From positions 1-50,218 of the forward strand of contig JAETSX010000020.1 of assembly GCA_021769425.1 (NCBI GenBank): DNA of 50,218 nt. The letters are read 5' to 3'. Position 1 is the stretch's first letter. Each line of letters begins with the position of its first letter. The stretch is from Eubacterium sp. (GTDB taxonomy: Bacteria; Bacillota; Clostridia; Lachnospirales; Lachnospiraceae). Positions 44,080 through 50,218 of this stretch are shown here, one piece after another. Position numbers and translations under genes: made by a program. The notes under the pieces were generated by a model. It was not told where the DNA came from, made no database searches, and saw only the letters and a list, made by a program, of their open reading frames with translations.

Positions 44080-45066
44080 ATGAGAAAAAAGGTATTAAAA
44101 ATTATGAAATGGATATTCCTGATTTTATTGGGAGTTGCTGCAGCATTGTCGGTTTGGAACTTTTTCTGCAAGAAAGCAGAGCAGTCTAAAATCGAAGCTG
44201 CATATGGAAAAGCTATTGAGGTGGATGGGCATAGTATGGTGGTAGATGTAAAAGGAGAGGATAACGAAACAACAATCATATTATTGCCCGGTTGGGGATC
44301 TGCTTCACCAATCCTAGAATTTCTTCCGTTGGCGGAAGAACTGTCAGAGGATTTCCGGGTTATTACCATAGAGCCGTTTGGATATGGGCTTTCAGATAGA
44401 GTTGGAACAGAACGGGAAATAGGCGTTATTGTGGAAGAATTGCATAAGTGTACCCAGAGGTTAGGCTGTGATCAGTATTACTTGATGCCGCATTCTCTCT
44501 CTGGTCTGTATTCATTATATTGGGCAAATGCTTATCCGCAGGAAGTACAGGGGTTTATAGGAATTGATCCGTCTGTTCCCAAACAGTCTGATGAAGAACC
44601 ACTCCCTATTAGCATGGTAACACTGAACAAACTCGCAGCGTATTTTCAGAAGGCAACGAATGGATTGGGAATTACCCGGCTATGTTCAATAGCACGCCCG
44701 GAAAATGCAATTTATGCAGATATTTCCTATCCATATTCTGAAAGAGAATTAGAAATATTCCGTATTTTATCTATGGATTTTGCATATAGCAAAGATATTA
44801 TGAATGAAATTAAACATATGGAAGATAATCTGGAGTCTGTAAGAAATATGAAGTTTCCTGAAAATATTCCGGTATTGCAATTCGTTTCAGGGGATAATTG
44901 TGAGCTGTTGGGCTCATGGGAAACGCTACACAATGAAGTCATTATAGAAACGGATAGGAGTGAAGTGTTGCGACTGGATGGCGGGCATTATCTGCATTTT
45001 GAGAGGAAGCAGGATGTTGTTGAAAAAGTAAAGGAATGGGTGCAAAAAGTAGAAGAAGGCTTTTAG
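44080..45066 (+). CDS. Membrane-anchored alpha/beta hydrolase
   Basis: About 328 residues from ATG 44,080, which has AAGGAG six bases before it. The frame is open back to 43,891. An N-terminal hydrophobic segment (KWIFLILLGVAAALSVWNFF) is followed by an alpha/beta hydrolase domain. Its features are an oxyanion loop at LLPGWGSA, a nucleophile Ser in PHSLSG (near residue 145), an acid Asp in SGDNCEL and a catalytic His in GGHYLHFE. The substrate is not predictable. It lies directly after a sigma factor and a degraded anti-sigma factor, so it could be expressed with that sigma factor. No terminator is clear before site 11. Confidence 0.8.
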   Translation: MRKKVLKIMKWIFLILLGVAAALSVWNFFCKKAEQSKIEAAYGKAIEVDGHSMVVDVKGEDNETTIILLPGWGSASPILEFLPLAEELSEDFRVITIEPFGYGLSDRVGTEREIGVIVEELHKCTQRLGCDQYYLMPHSLSGLYSLYWANAYPQEVQGFIGIDPSVPKQSDEEPLPISMVTLNKLAAYFQKATNGLGITRLCSIARPENAIYADISYPYSERELEIFRILSMDFAYSKDIMNEIKHMEDNLESVRNMKFPENIPVLQFVSGDNCELLGSWETLHNEVIIETDRSEVLRLDGGHYLHFERKQDVVEKVKEWVQKVEEGF

Positions 45067-45079
45067 TTTTTCTTCGCCG

Positions 45080-45143
45080 TTTTCTGCAATATAAAGCCAT
45101 TTTCTGCAAAGGTAATGCGATTGAAATATTTTTTTGTTATTAT
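45080..45143 (+). promoter_or_regulatory. LytTR-type direct repeat plus -10 (site 11)
   Basis: Half-sites at 45,082 and 45,102 (20 bp apart), then TATTAT at 45,138, 28 nt after the second. It is the rightmost site and precedes the unknown gene at 45,287 by about 145 bp. Confidence 0.7.
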
Positions 45144-45286
45144 AAATTGAGTACAAAAGATATTTTATGCATATAGGTCTACACAGTGGTTAAACTGTTT
45201 ATATAAATTCAGCAAGATTTTGAGACTATTATTTACGGGGAATGTGACATATACACATTGCGGCAATGAACTAAGGAGAGTGTGAA

Positions 45287-45655
45287 ATGGATAAATATAA
45301 AGAGTTAATAAGTATTTTTTCGGATGTTCTCGAAAAATCTAAGGATTACCATATTGCGTATATATATCAAGTGGGTTATGTGTCTTTAATCGGTTTATTA
45401 AACAAAGAGGAAGAACAGAATTTATCAATGATAGTTGATGAACTATTTTCTTCGCCGGAGTGCATGGCTGAAAGTTTGCTGCGTAATTGGCGCTGGCAGT
45501 GGTTTTATGAAAATAAGGATTTATTGCCACGGAAAGATTATGATGATATTTGCAAACTTGATTGTGAAGTACCAGATCGTTTGAAAGATCAGTATAATCA
45601 GGTCATGTTAAGCTGGCAGGATAAAATTGAAGCTGTCCTGCAAAAAGAAATTTAA
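45287..45655 (+). CDS. Small acidic protein, unknown function, predicted quorum-regulated
   Basis: 122 residues with no signal peptide and no membrane segment. It is helical and rich in Glu/Asp/Lys, with a Trp-rich centre (LLRNWRWQWFYENKDL) and a C-terminal helix. AAGGAGAG precedes the ATG. It ends against the stop of agrB 2, overlapping by a few bases tail to tail, with no terminator between, so the two transcripts may run into each other. An immunity function is possible because of the placement in the quorum regulon but nothing shows it. Confidence 0.65.
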   Translation: MDKYKELISIFSDVLEKSKDYHIAYIYQVGYVSLIGLLNKEEEQNLSMIVDELFSSPECMAESLLRNWRWQWFYENKDLLPRKDYDDICKLDCEVPDRLKDQYNQVMLSWQDKIEAVLQKEI

Positions 45656-46221
45656 GATTGTCTGTATATCAATCGTCCAATCAGGGAAGTAGAGAATATA
45701 AAAGTAAATACGATTGCTTGAAGAAACATATATCTTGTGTTTTGGGTAAAAACAAAGAACAAAGCCAATAAAAAACTGATAAGCATAGTAAAATGTGTTC
45801 TTTTAATGAAAGTCCGGTTATCCTGGGCATCTACTTCCCGATTTGGATGGTCAACAGGTCCTATAATCAAGATTAGAATGGCGGCAAATATGTATAGGGC
45901 AAAAGCAATAAGAAGTGGTATTGTTAAGTATTTTACTGCCAACAGGGTAGAGGTGAGTATGAAACAGGAGCCTATAAAACAGGCAAAATATGTTTTCATA
46001 TGTACACCGCCGCCAAATGAGCGCATAGGGATAAAAAGCAGGAAAAAGAAGATACATTCCGGCAGCATACCAAGAAACAGGGCGATTATGATGCTGCATA
46101 TTGTACTCACGGATAACTCTAAAAAGCATTGAAAACCATATTGGTAAATCTCGATCAAATCCTCAGTAATAATTCCTTTCTCAAGTATATAATGCGCTAA
46201 CTTTATTGCTAAATGTTCCAT
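45652..46221 (-). CDS. agrB: AgrB-type autoinducer maturation protease 2
   Basis: The start is ATG 46,221, with AAAGGAG five bases before it. The frame opens further upstream (46,296). 189 residues with five or so hydrophobic segments, and the loop PMRSFGGGVHMKTYFACF holds the catalytic His and Cys of AgrB. It closes the ring of the second AgrD peptide, although agrD 2 lies on the other strand 2.7 kb away. It is the last gene of an operon xre, agrA, agrC, agrB on the minus strand. Confidence 0.88.
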   Translation of the reverse strand: MEHLAIKLAHYILEKGIITEDLIEIYQYGFQCFLELSVSTICSIIIALFLGMLPECIFFFLLFIPMRSFGGGVHMKTYFACFIGSCFILTSTLLAVKYLTIPLLIAFALYIFAAILILIIGPVDHPNREVDAQDNRTFIKRTHFTMLISFLLALFFVFTQNTRYMFLQAIVFTFIFSTSLIGRLIYRQS

Positions 46222-46258
46222 GACAACTCCTTTTTTAGATATTAAAAAGCAATATATG

Positions 46259-47569
46259 TTATCTGTTACTCTCGGAATATGAACCGTACATAACAATTAT
46301 GACCTGAAATACATTGTTATTGTCTGTTATTTCCATTTGTCCCTGATAATTTTCGATGGCATGGCTTATTGATGAAAGTCCAAGACCATGATATATAGTA
46401 TTGCTTTTGGTAGTGAAATAGTGACCAATATTATCCTTTTTACGCTTCGTCTTATAATTGTTTCTTATGATTAGCAGAAAAACTTCTTTTGTATAAGAAA
46501 TATCAAGGTATATGAATTTCTTCTCATCTTTTATCTCCTGGCAGGCATCCAATGCGTTTTCCATTAAGTTCCCTAAAATTATGGCTAAATGTCCACTTTC
46601 AAACGGAAGGGATGCTGGGATAAGAACATTGATATTAAAATGAATATTATTTTTTTGTGCTAAAGTATATGCGTGGTTTATTAAGGAATCTATAACTATA
46701 TTACCACTACGGGAAATTTCTGATAGGCGATCTCCAACGCCTACATCTAGCAGTTGTAATATGTATTTTTCTGCTTCGTTTATCTGTTTTGTCTGAACCA
46801 TTCCGAGTAGTCCTGAAAGATGCTTTTTCAAATCATGCCGGATTCTGCGAATTTCAAGATAGAGACTTTCACGTTCTTCCGCCTGCTGACGGCAAAGATC
46901 AAGTTGCTGTGCATATAGGCGGTTTTGTTCCCGCAGCTCGGCATCTCGGCTTATCCAATCGTAGACTTCAAAGATAACATAGTTTACAACGAGAAGCAAA
47001 AAGCTGGCAGTGGCAGAAAATATAGCATATTCGCTATGAACATCTGCAATTAGAAAGATGTGGTGCATAATATAAATGCTGCTAAATGGTATCAGAAGAA
47101 TAATCAAAAAATAACGCAGCGGAATTTCAGAGTAATGATTATCTTTGATACAGTGGCTTATAACAACTGATAAAAGTAGCATACACATTTTAGAAATGAA
47201 GCTTCCGGCATCTTGAAGTGTTCCTGCGTTAAAGCCGACAGTTCTTAATGTCATCATAATGATTACTTCCACCAGCATCCATACAGTGCATATCAATATG
47301 GAGAATATACACCGTTGCGTTAAATTTCTCTTACGGGTAGAAGAACCAATCAAAAATATCAGCAGAACATTTCCAAGCAATAGCAGATGGGGCGGGAAAG
47401 CAATGCCAATATTGTTTATAGAGAGAAATACATAATATATGCCCCATTCTATATAACTTTTTAAATGCTGTTCTCCCGGTCCCCAAAATATTTTCATGTA
47501 TTTTTGTATAATGAGAAGATGAAGCAGCGACAAAAGCAGCTCTTGTATTATTGTTAAATATTCCGTCAT
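46259..47569 (-). CDS. agrC: AgrC-type sensor histidine kinase 2
   Basis: 436 residues with about six hydrophobic segments in the first 210 and a cytoplasmic kinase domain: phospho-acceptor region RRIRHDLKKHLSG (near residue 240), N-box GNLMENALDAC (near 335) and a Gly-rich stretch GLGLSSI. Its start overlaps the agrA stop by 4 bp. It would sense the second peptide. Sequence is well diverged from AgrC 1, in particular in the membrane domain, in line with a different ligand. Confidence 0.88.
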   Translation of the reverse strand: MTEYLTIIQELLLSLLHLLIIQKYMKIFWGPGEQHLKSYIEWGIYYVFLSINNIGIAFPPHLLLLGNVLLIFLIGSSTRKRNLTQRCIFSILICTVWMLVEVIIMMTLRTVGFNAGTLQDAGSFISKMCMLLLSVVISHCIKDNHYSEIPLRYFLIILLIPFSSIYIMHHIFLIADVHSEYAIFSATASFLLLVVNYVIFEVYDWISRDAELREQNRLYAQQLDLCRQQAEERESLYLEIRRIRHDLKKHLSGLLGMVQTKQINEAEKYILQLLDVGVGDRLSEISRSGNIVIDSLINHAYTLAQKNNIHFNINVLIPASLPFESGHLAIILGNLMENALDACQEIKDEKKFIYLDISYTKEVFLLIIRNNYKTKRKKDNIGHYFTTKSNTIYHGLGLSSISHAIENYQGQMEITDNNNVFQVIIVMYGSYSESNR

Positions 47570-48309
47570 TCTTCTATGACCGCCTTTCCACCCGCAATTT
47601 TACAAAGCTGCTGGCGCACTTCTTTTTGGCGATCTTCGCTGATTTTTAATTCCAATTCCCTTCCAACATAACTTATAGTGATATTAAAAAAGTTCATCTT
47701 TTTTATGTAGTCGTAATTTACTAAAAAGGACTGGTGAATACGCAGAAAATATTGCCTGCTTGCTGCCAGTTCCTTTTCAACATTGTTGAGTTTTCCATAA
47801 AAGTATTCATCAGAGCCGTCTTTGAGATGGACATAAACGATTCTGTTATTGCTTTCAAAATAAACGATGTCTTTTACAGACACTTTCCGAATTTCTTTGT
47901 TGAACGTAAATTGATAGAATACCTCTGTTTCATTGATGCGTTTACAAGATTCTTTAAAGTATCGGGAGAACTGGGCATGATTTAAAGGTTTTGAAAGAAA
48001 GCGGAATGGTTCCACTTCAAATAATTCCTTTAAGTATTTATCATAACCCGATACATAAATTAGCAATACAGTCCGGTCTATTTCACGAATGTGACGTGCA
48101 GCAGTTATTCCGTCAACATGTTCCATTTCTATGTCAATAAATATAAGTTCGTAGTGATCGCCGTTCTGAATACTTTTCAGTAGGTTTTTTCCGTCAGAGA
48201 ATACTTCTGTATCTACACGGATTCCTAACTGTTGGCTTTCCTGAAGCACCAGAGTTTCAAGTTCTCCAGTAAACTGTGAATCATCATCACATATTGCTAT
48301 TCTCAGCAT
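47566..48309 (-). CDS. agrA: LytTR response regulator (AgrA type) 2
   Basis: 247 residues: receiver with acidic DDD at 8-10 and Asp 59 in FIDIEME, then a LytTR domain at about 140-240 (VSVKDIVYFESNNRIVYV, then RIHQSFLVNYDYIKKM). Operators of the TTTTCTGCAA type are not seen near this locus, so it probably binds another sequence or acts at distance. The receptor's start overlaps its stop, and its own start lies inside the upstream XRE gene. Confidence 0.88.
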   Translation of the reverse strand: MLRIAICDDDSQFTGELETLVLQESQQLGIRVDTEVFSDGKNLLKSIQNGDHYELIFIDIEMEHVDGITAARHIREIDRTVLLIYVSGYDKYLKELFEVEPFRFLSKPLNHAQFSRYFKESCKRINETEVFYQFTFNKEIRKVSVKDIVYFESNNRIVYVHLKDGSDEYFYGKLNNVEKELAASRQYFLRIHQSFLVNYDYIKKMNFFNITISYVGRELELKISEDRQKEVRQQLCKIAGGKAVIEE

Positions 48310-48685
48310 TCTTATCCACTTCCTTTGCAGATACTTCCTCGCTCTCTTTTTGCGCCTGTTCTAAGCGCTCAAGTACGCAGCGAAGTGTCTTTTGGTTAAT
48401 CTCAGACAACTTCTGATAGCGCAGAACAATATCATAGCATTTATCCATTTCCTGATTCATGCGGTACTGCCCGTTATAATCACGTTTTGTATCAGATATT
48501 CCGAGTATGTAGTCGGTAGTAACATTAAAGTGGTCTGCAAGTTTTATAAGCGATTCAGAAGGAATATCATAAGCGTGGGTTTCCATTCTGCTTACCGCTT
48601 GTTGAGTAGTACAAATTATTTCAGCAAGAGCCTCTTGTGACATGTTTAAACTCTTTCTTAATTCACGAATACGATTTTCTGCCAT
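48287..48685 (-). CDS. XRE-family HTH regulator before agr 2
   Basis: The start is ATG 48,685 (GGAAG about seven to nine bases before). The frame runs open from 48,814 but without a better signal. 132 residues: helix-turn-helix at about 8-45 (MSQEALAEIICTTQQAVSRME), then a helical tail rich in Glu. It overlaps agrA 2 by 23 bp, which suggests that it is the first gene of the agr 2 operon and its repressor. Confidence 0.82.
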   Translation of the reverse strand: MAENRIRELRKSLNMSQEALAEIICTTQQAVSRMETHAYDIPSESLIKLADHFNVTTDYILGISDTKRDYNGQYRMNQEMDKCYDIVLRYQKLSEINQKTLRCVLERLEQAQKESEEVSAKEVDKNAENSNM

Positions 48686-48858
48686 ATATATAACTTCCTT
48701 TCTGATAATATTTTCACATAAATTACAGGAATATGCTAACAACTCTAATTTGTATGTTAATACTCGTATATTGGTAAAATGGACGTGAGAATTGAATATA
48801 AGTTTGAGTATCATTGCAGGGGAAAAATTACATGCTGTGTCGGAATTTCAACATATAA

Positions 48859-48887
48859 AATGAAAAATGTACAAAATAAGGTATACT
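48859..48887 (+). promoter_or_regulatory. Promoter of agrD 2
   Basis: TATACT at 48,882 with no clear -35. No TTTTCTGCAA repeat is nearby, unlike at agrBD 1. The 230-bp divergent gap to the xre gene holds only AT-rich sequence that I cannot resolve further. Confidence 0.5.
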
Positions 48888-48919
48888 ATCATTGAATAAT
48901 AAAATTGGAGGTGCATGAT

Positions 48920-49066
48920 ATGTTAGGCAATAAAAAGAAAAATTTTACAGCAGCAATTTTGGAAAAGGTGGCACGCAGTTCTGTAAAAGCAGCAGCAGAC
49001 AGTAGATGTATGTATTGTTTGCACCAGCCTAAGCAGCCGACAGGAATTAAGAAATTTTCCAGATAA
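48920..49066 (+). CDS. agrD: AgrD-type autoinducing peptide precursor 2 (48 aa)
   Basis: A 48-residue precursor from ATG 48,920 (GGAGGTGC about six to seven bases before). An amphipathic N terminus (FTAAILEKVARSSVKAAAD) leads to Cys 30 and Cys 33 in RCMYCLHQPKQPTG. By analogy the ring would be Cys-Met-Tyr-Cys-Leu closed on Cys 30. The HQPKQP tail corresponds to HQPKRP in AgrD 1. It is placed divergently from its agrACB operon, which is unusual, since agrD normally follows agrB. It has its own terminator. Confidence 0.85.
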   Translation: MLGNKKKNFTAAILEKVARSSVKAAADSRCMYCLHQPKQPTGIKKFSR

Positions 49067-49085
49067 GTAAGCTGTCATACAGAAG

Positions 49086-49134
49086 AAAATACTGCCATAT
49101 ATGTGAGGAAACTCATATGTATGGCAGTATTTTT
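49086..49134 (+). terminator. Terminator after agrD 2
   Basis: AAAATACTGCCATA pairs with TATGGCAGTATTTT in a long stem, then T residues. Confidence 0.9.
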
Positions 49135-49380
49135 GGAAAAAGGTATTTTCTTTTAATCATTTCAGGTTTAATCAACTCATTTCCACTGTATTGAACTTAA
49201 ATATATACAGTAAACAATCTGTACGAAAGAATATGGAAATACACGAATGATATTCAATATTTGAAATTCATGTGTGTGTTGTTCATACGAAAATTTAGGA
49301 CAGGGGTATACGGTATATTTTATATTAATAGCATATGGGATAAGAATATTTCCCGATCCAATAGAAAATTATATTGGAAT

Positions 49381-49429
49381 AAGAATACATATGAAAGGGT
49401 ACGCCCAGACATAATGTATTCTTTTTTTT
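49381..49429 (+). terminator. Leader terminator before HTH gene 2
   Basis: AAGAATACAT pairs with ATGTATTCTT, followed by eight T, then a TGTCGAAA motif. It corresponds to the element at 42,680. The gap 49,135-49,380 holds no gene I can support. Confidence 0.7.
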
Positions 49430-49526
49430 ATGCCTGTCGAAATATACAGCTTTATGTCTGGGTTTGTATCCGTAGTCCTCCACTTAGTTCTTCATAAAAA
49501 AATAAATCAGAATGGAGAATAGATGA

Positions 49527-49859
49527 ATGAAGGATATAAGATATATTATTGCGGATAATGTGAGACTATACCGGAAAAAGGAAAATTTAACACAGGCAGA
49601 ACTTGCGGAACGGGCAGCTCTGTCTTTGGATTCTATAAAACGGATTGAGGGTGGAAAAAGAACTATGTCACTAGAGAACTTTTTAAGGCTTTCGGATGCA
49701 CTATATGTATCACCGTCATATCTTTTATATGATCAAATAGATATGATGCCAGAGGAAGAACGAATATGCCGCATTTTAAAAGGAAGGAGTATGAGGCAAA
49801 AGGAATATTTATTACATATGTTACAAGAGATGGCTGAAGGCATGGACGAGCTATTGTAA
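49527..49859 (+). CDS. XRE-family HTH regulator 2
   Basis: 110 residues from ATG 49,527, with GGAG about 10 bases before. A close paralogue of 42,839: MKDIRYIIADNVRLYRKKENLTQAELAERAALSLDSIKRIEGGKRTMSLENF matches most positions. The helix-turn-helix is at about 18-45, and the C-terminal EYLLHMLQEMAEGMDELL also matches. It ends the second copy of a leader-plus-regulator unit; the first copy is 6.7 kb upstream. Confidence 0.85.
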   Translation: MKDIRYIIADNVRLYRKKENLTQAELAERAALSLDSIKRIEGGKRTMSLENFLRLSDALYVSPSYLLYDQIDMMPEEERICRILKGRSMRQKEYLLHMLQEMAEGMDELL

Positions 49860-49874
49860 TAGTTGTGATTGAGA

Positions 49875-49907
49875 AATTTATATCTTTTTATAAAAAGGAT
49901 ATAAATT
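49875..49907 (+). terminator. Terminator after HTH gene 2
   Basis: AATTTATATC pairs with GATATAAATT around an AT-rich loop. The T run is weak. Confidence 0.6.
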
Positions 49908-50042
49908 GTAAATTTTAGTAATTTTTTGGGGAAAAGTTACGAGTTAATTCGGAAAAATTACAACATTAATGAGATAAATAAAATTCGTGATAACATATAT
50001 GTTGAGTTTTAAATCAATAAATATAATACGAGGAGTAGCGAT

Positions 50043-50218
50043 ATGAGCAAATATGTAGCTATAACAGGTGCAAGTTCCGGGATTGGTTATGAAACCGCTA
50101 AAAGATTTGCACAACGAGGTAAAAATTTAATTATCATTGCAAGAAGTGCTGATAAACTGGAGCAGTTAAAGAACGAAATCAAAGGGATCGATAGCTCGCT
50201 GGAGGTTATTGCAAAACC
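50043..50218 (+). CDS. Short-chain dehydrogenase/reductase (3' truncated by the window)
   Basis: The frame runs off the window end after 58 residues. The N terminus MSKYVAITGASSGIGYETAKRFAQ contains the TGxxxGIG nucleotide-binding motif of the SDR family, and the RxxK-like stretch ARSADKLEQL follows. It would be an NAD(P)H-dependent oxidoreductase whose substrate cannot be seen. ACGAGGAG precedes the ATG. It follows an AT-rich gap of about 135 bp with no clear operator. Confidence 0.85.
   Translation, partial: MSKYVAITGASSGIGYETAKRFAQRGKNLIIIARSADKLEQLKNEIKGIDSSLEVIAK

Noticed and set aside
45737-46132. Plus-strand frame of 131 codons opposite agrB 2
   Set aside because: agrB 2 on the minus strand has the catalytic His/Cys loop and a ribosome site; the plus frame has neither.
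1-50218. tRNA genes, integrase, attachment sites or transfer origin
   Set aside because: None was recognised by eye; the element ends probably lie outside the window.

Overview
The window looks like chromosomal DNA of a gut Clostridia, most likely Lachnospiraceae. The grounds are the VirB4, NlpC/P60, giant SNF2-helicase and sortase gene order of a Firmicutes integrative conjugative element (ICE), SpoVG-family proteins, Clo7bot-type peptide genes, agr-type signalling and strong Shine-Dalgarno sites. The species cannot be fixed from this sequence. No tRNA, rRNA, integrase, origin or ICE end is visible.

Region 1 (1-19,740) is a tightly packed, rightward, comparatively GC-rich conjugation module. 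It holds a truncated VirB4 ATPase, a DNA methyltransferase, a membrane-anchored NlpC/P60 hydrolase, small accessory genes, an MT-A70-type methylase, a 2,871-residue methylase/SNF2-helicase protein, a sortase, a pair of tandem-duplicated small proteins, a double-SpoVG protein and a coiled-coil protein, and it closes with a strong terminator. A TnpV-like gene with its own ribosome binding site lies in another frame inside the helicase gene.

Region 2 (19,740-45,660) is AT-rich cargo. Its core is two paralogous ribosomal peptide clusters: a Cys-rich Clo7bot-like precursor, a radical SAM maturase (CcpM type), a TIGR04066-type maturation protein and an acyl-carrier-related protein. The second cluster adds a subtilisin-like protease and an ABC exporter. 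Between the clusters sits an agr locus (agrA, agrC, agrB, agrD). Eleven places in this region carry a direct repeat of TTTTCTGCAA-like half-sites spaced 20-21 bp. At nine of them a -10-like hexamer lies 28-30 nt downstream, mostly just after a terminator. These promoters precede agrAC, agrBD, peptide cluster 1, three genes for secreted proteins, an RNA polymerase alpha-CTD-like repeat protein, a 27-codon mini-gene and a small unknown gene. The repeats have the form expected of a LytTR operator, so I infer a quorum-sensing regulon with the local AgrA as its regulator. Cluster 2 lies directly downstream of agrBD and may be reached by read-through.

Region 3 (42,600-49,910) holds two paralogous XRE regulators with homologous leaders, an ECF sigma factor followed by an anti-sigma remnant joined in frame to an alpha/beta hydrolase, and a second agr system on the minus strand (xre, agrA, agrC, agrB) with its agrD divergent. 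The two AgrD peptides share an HQPK-x-P tail but differ in the predicted ring (CSAIY versus CMYCL). The window ends inside a short-chain dehydrogenase gene.
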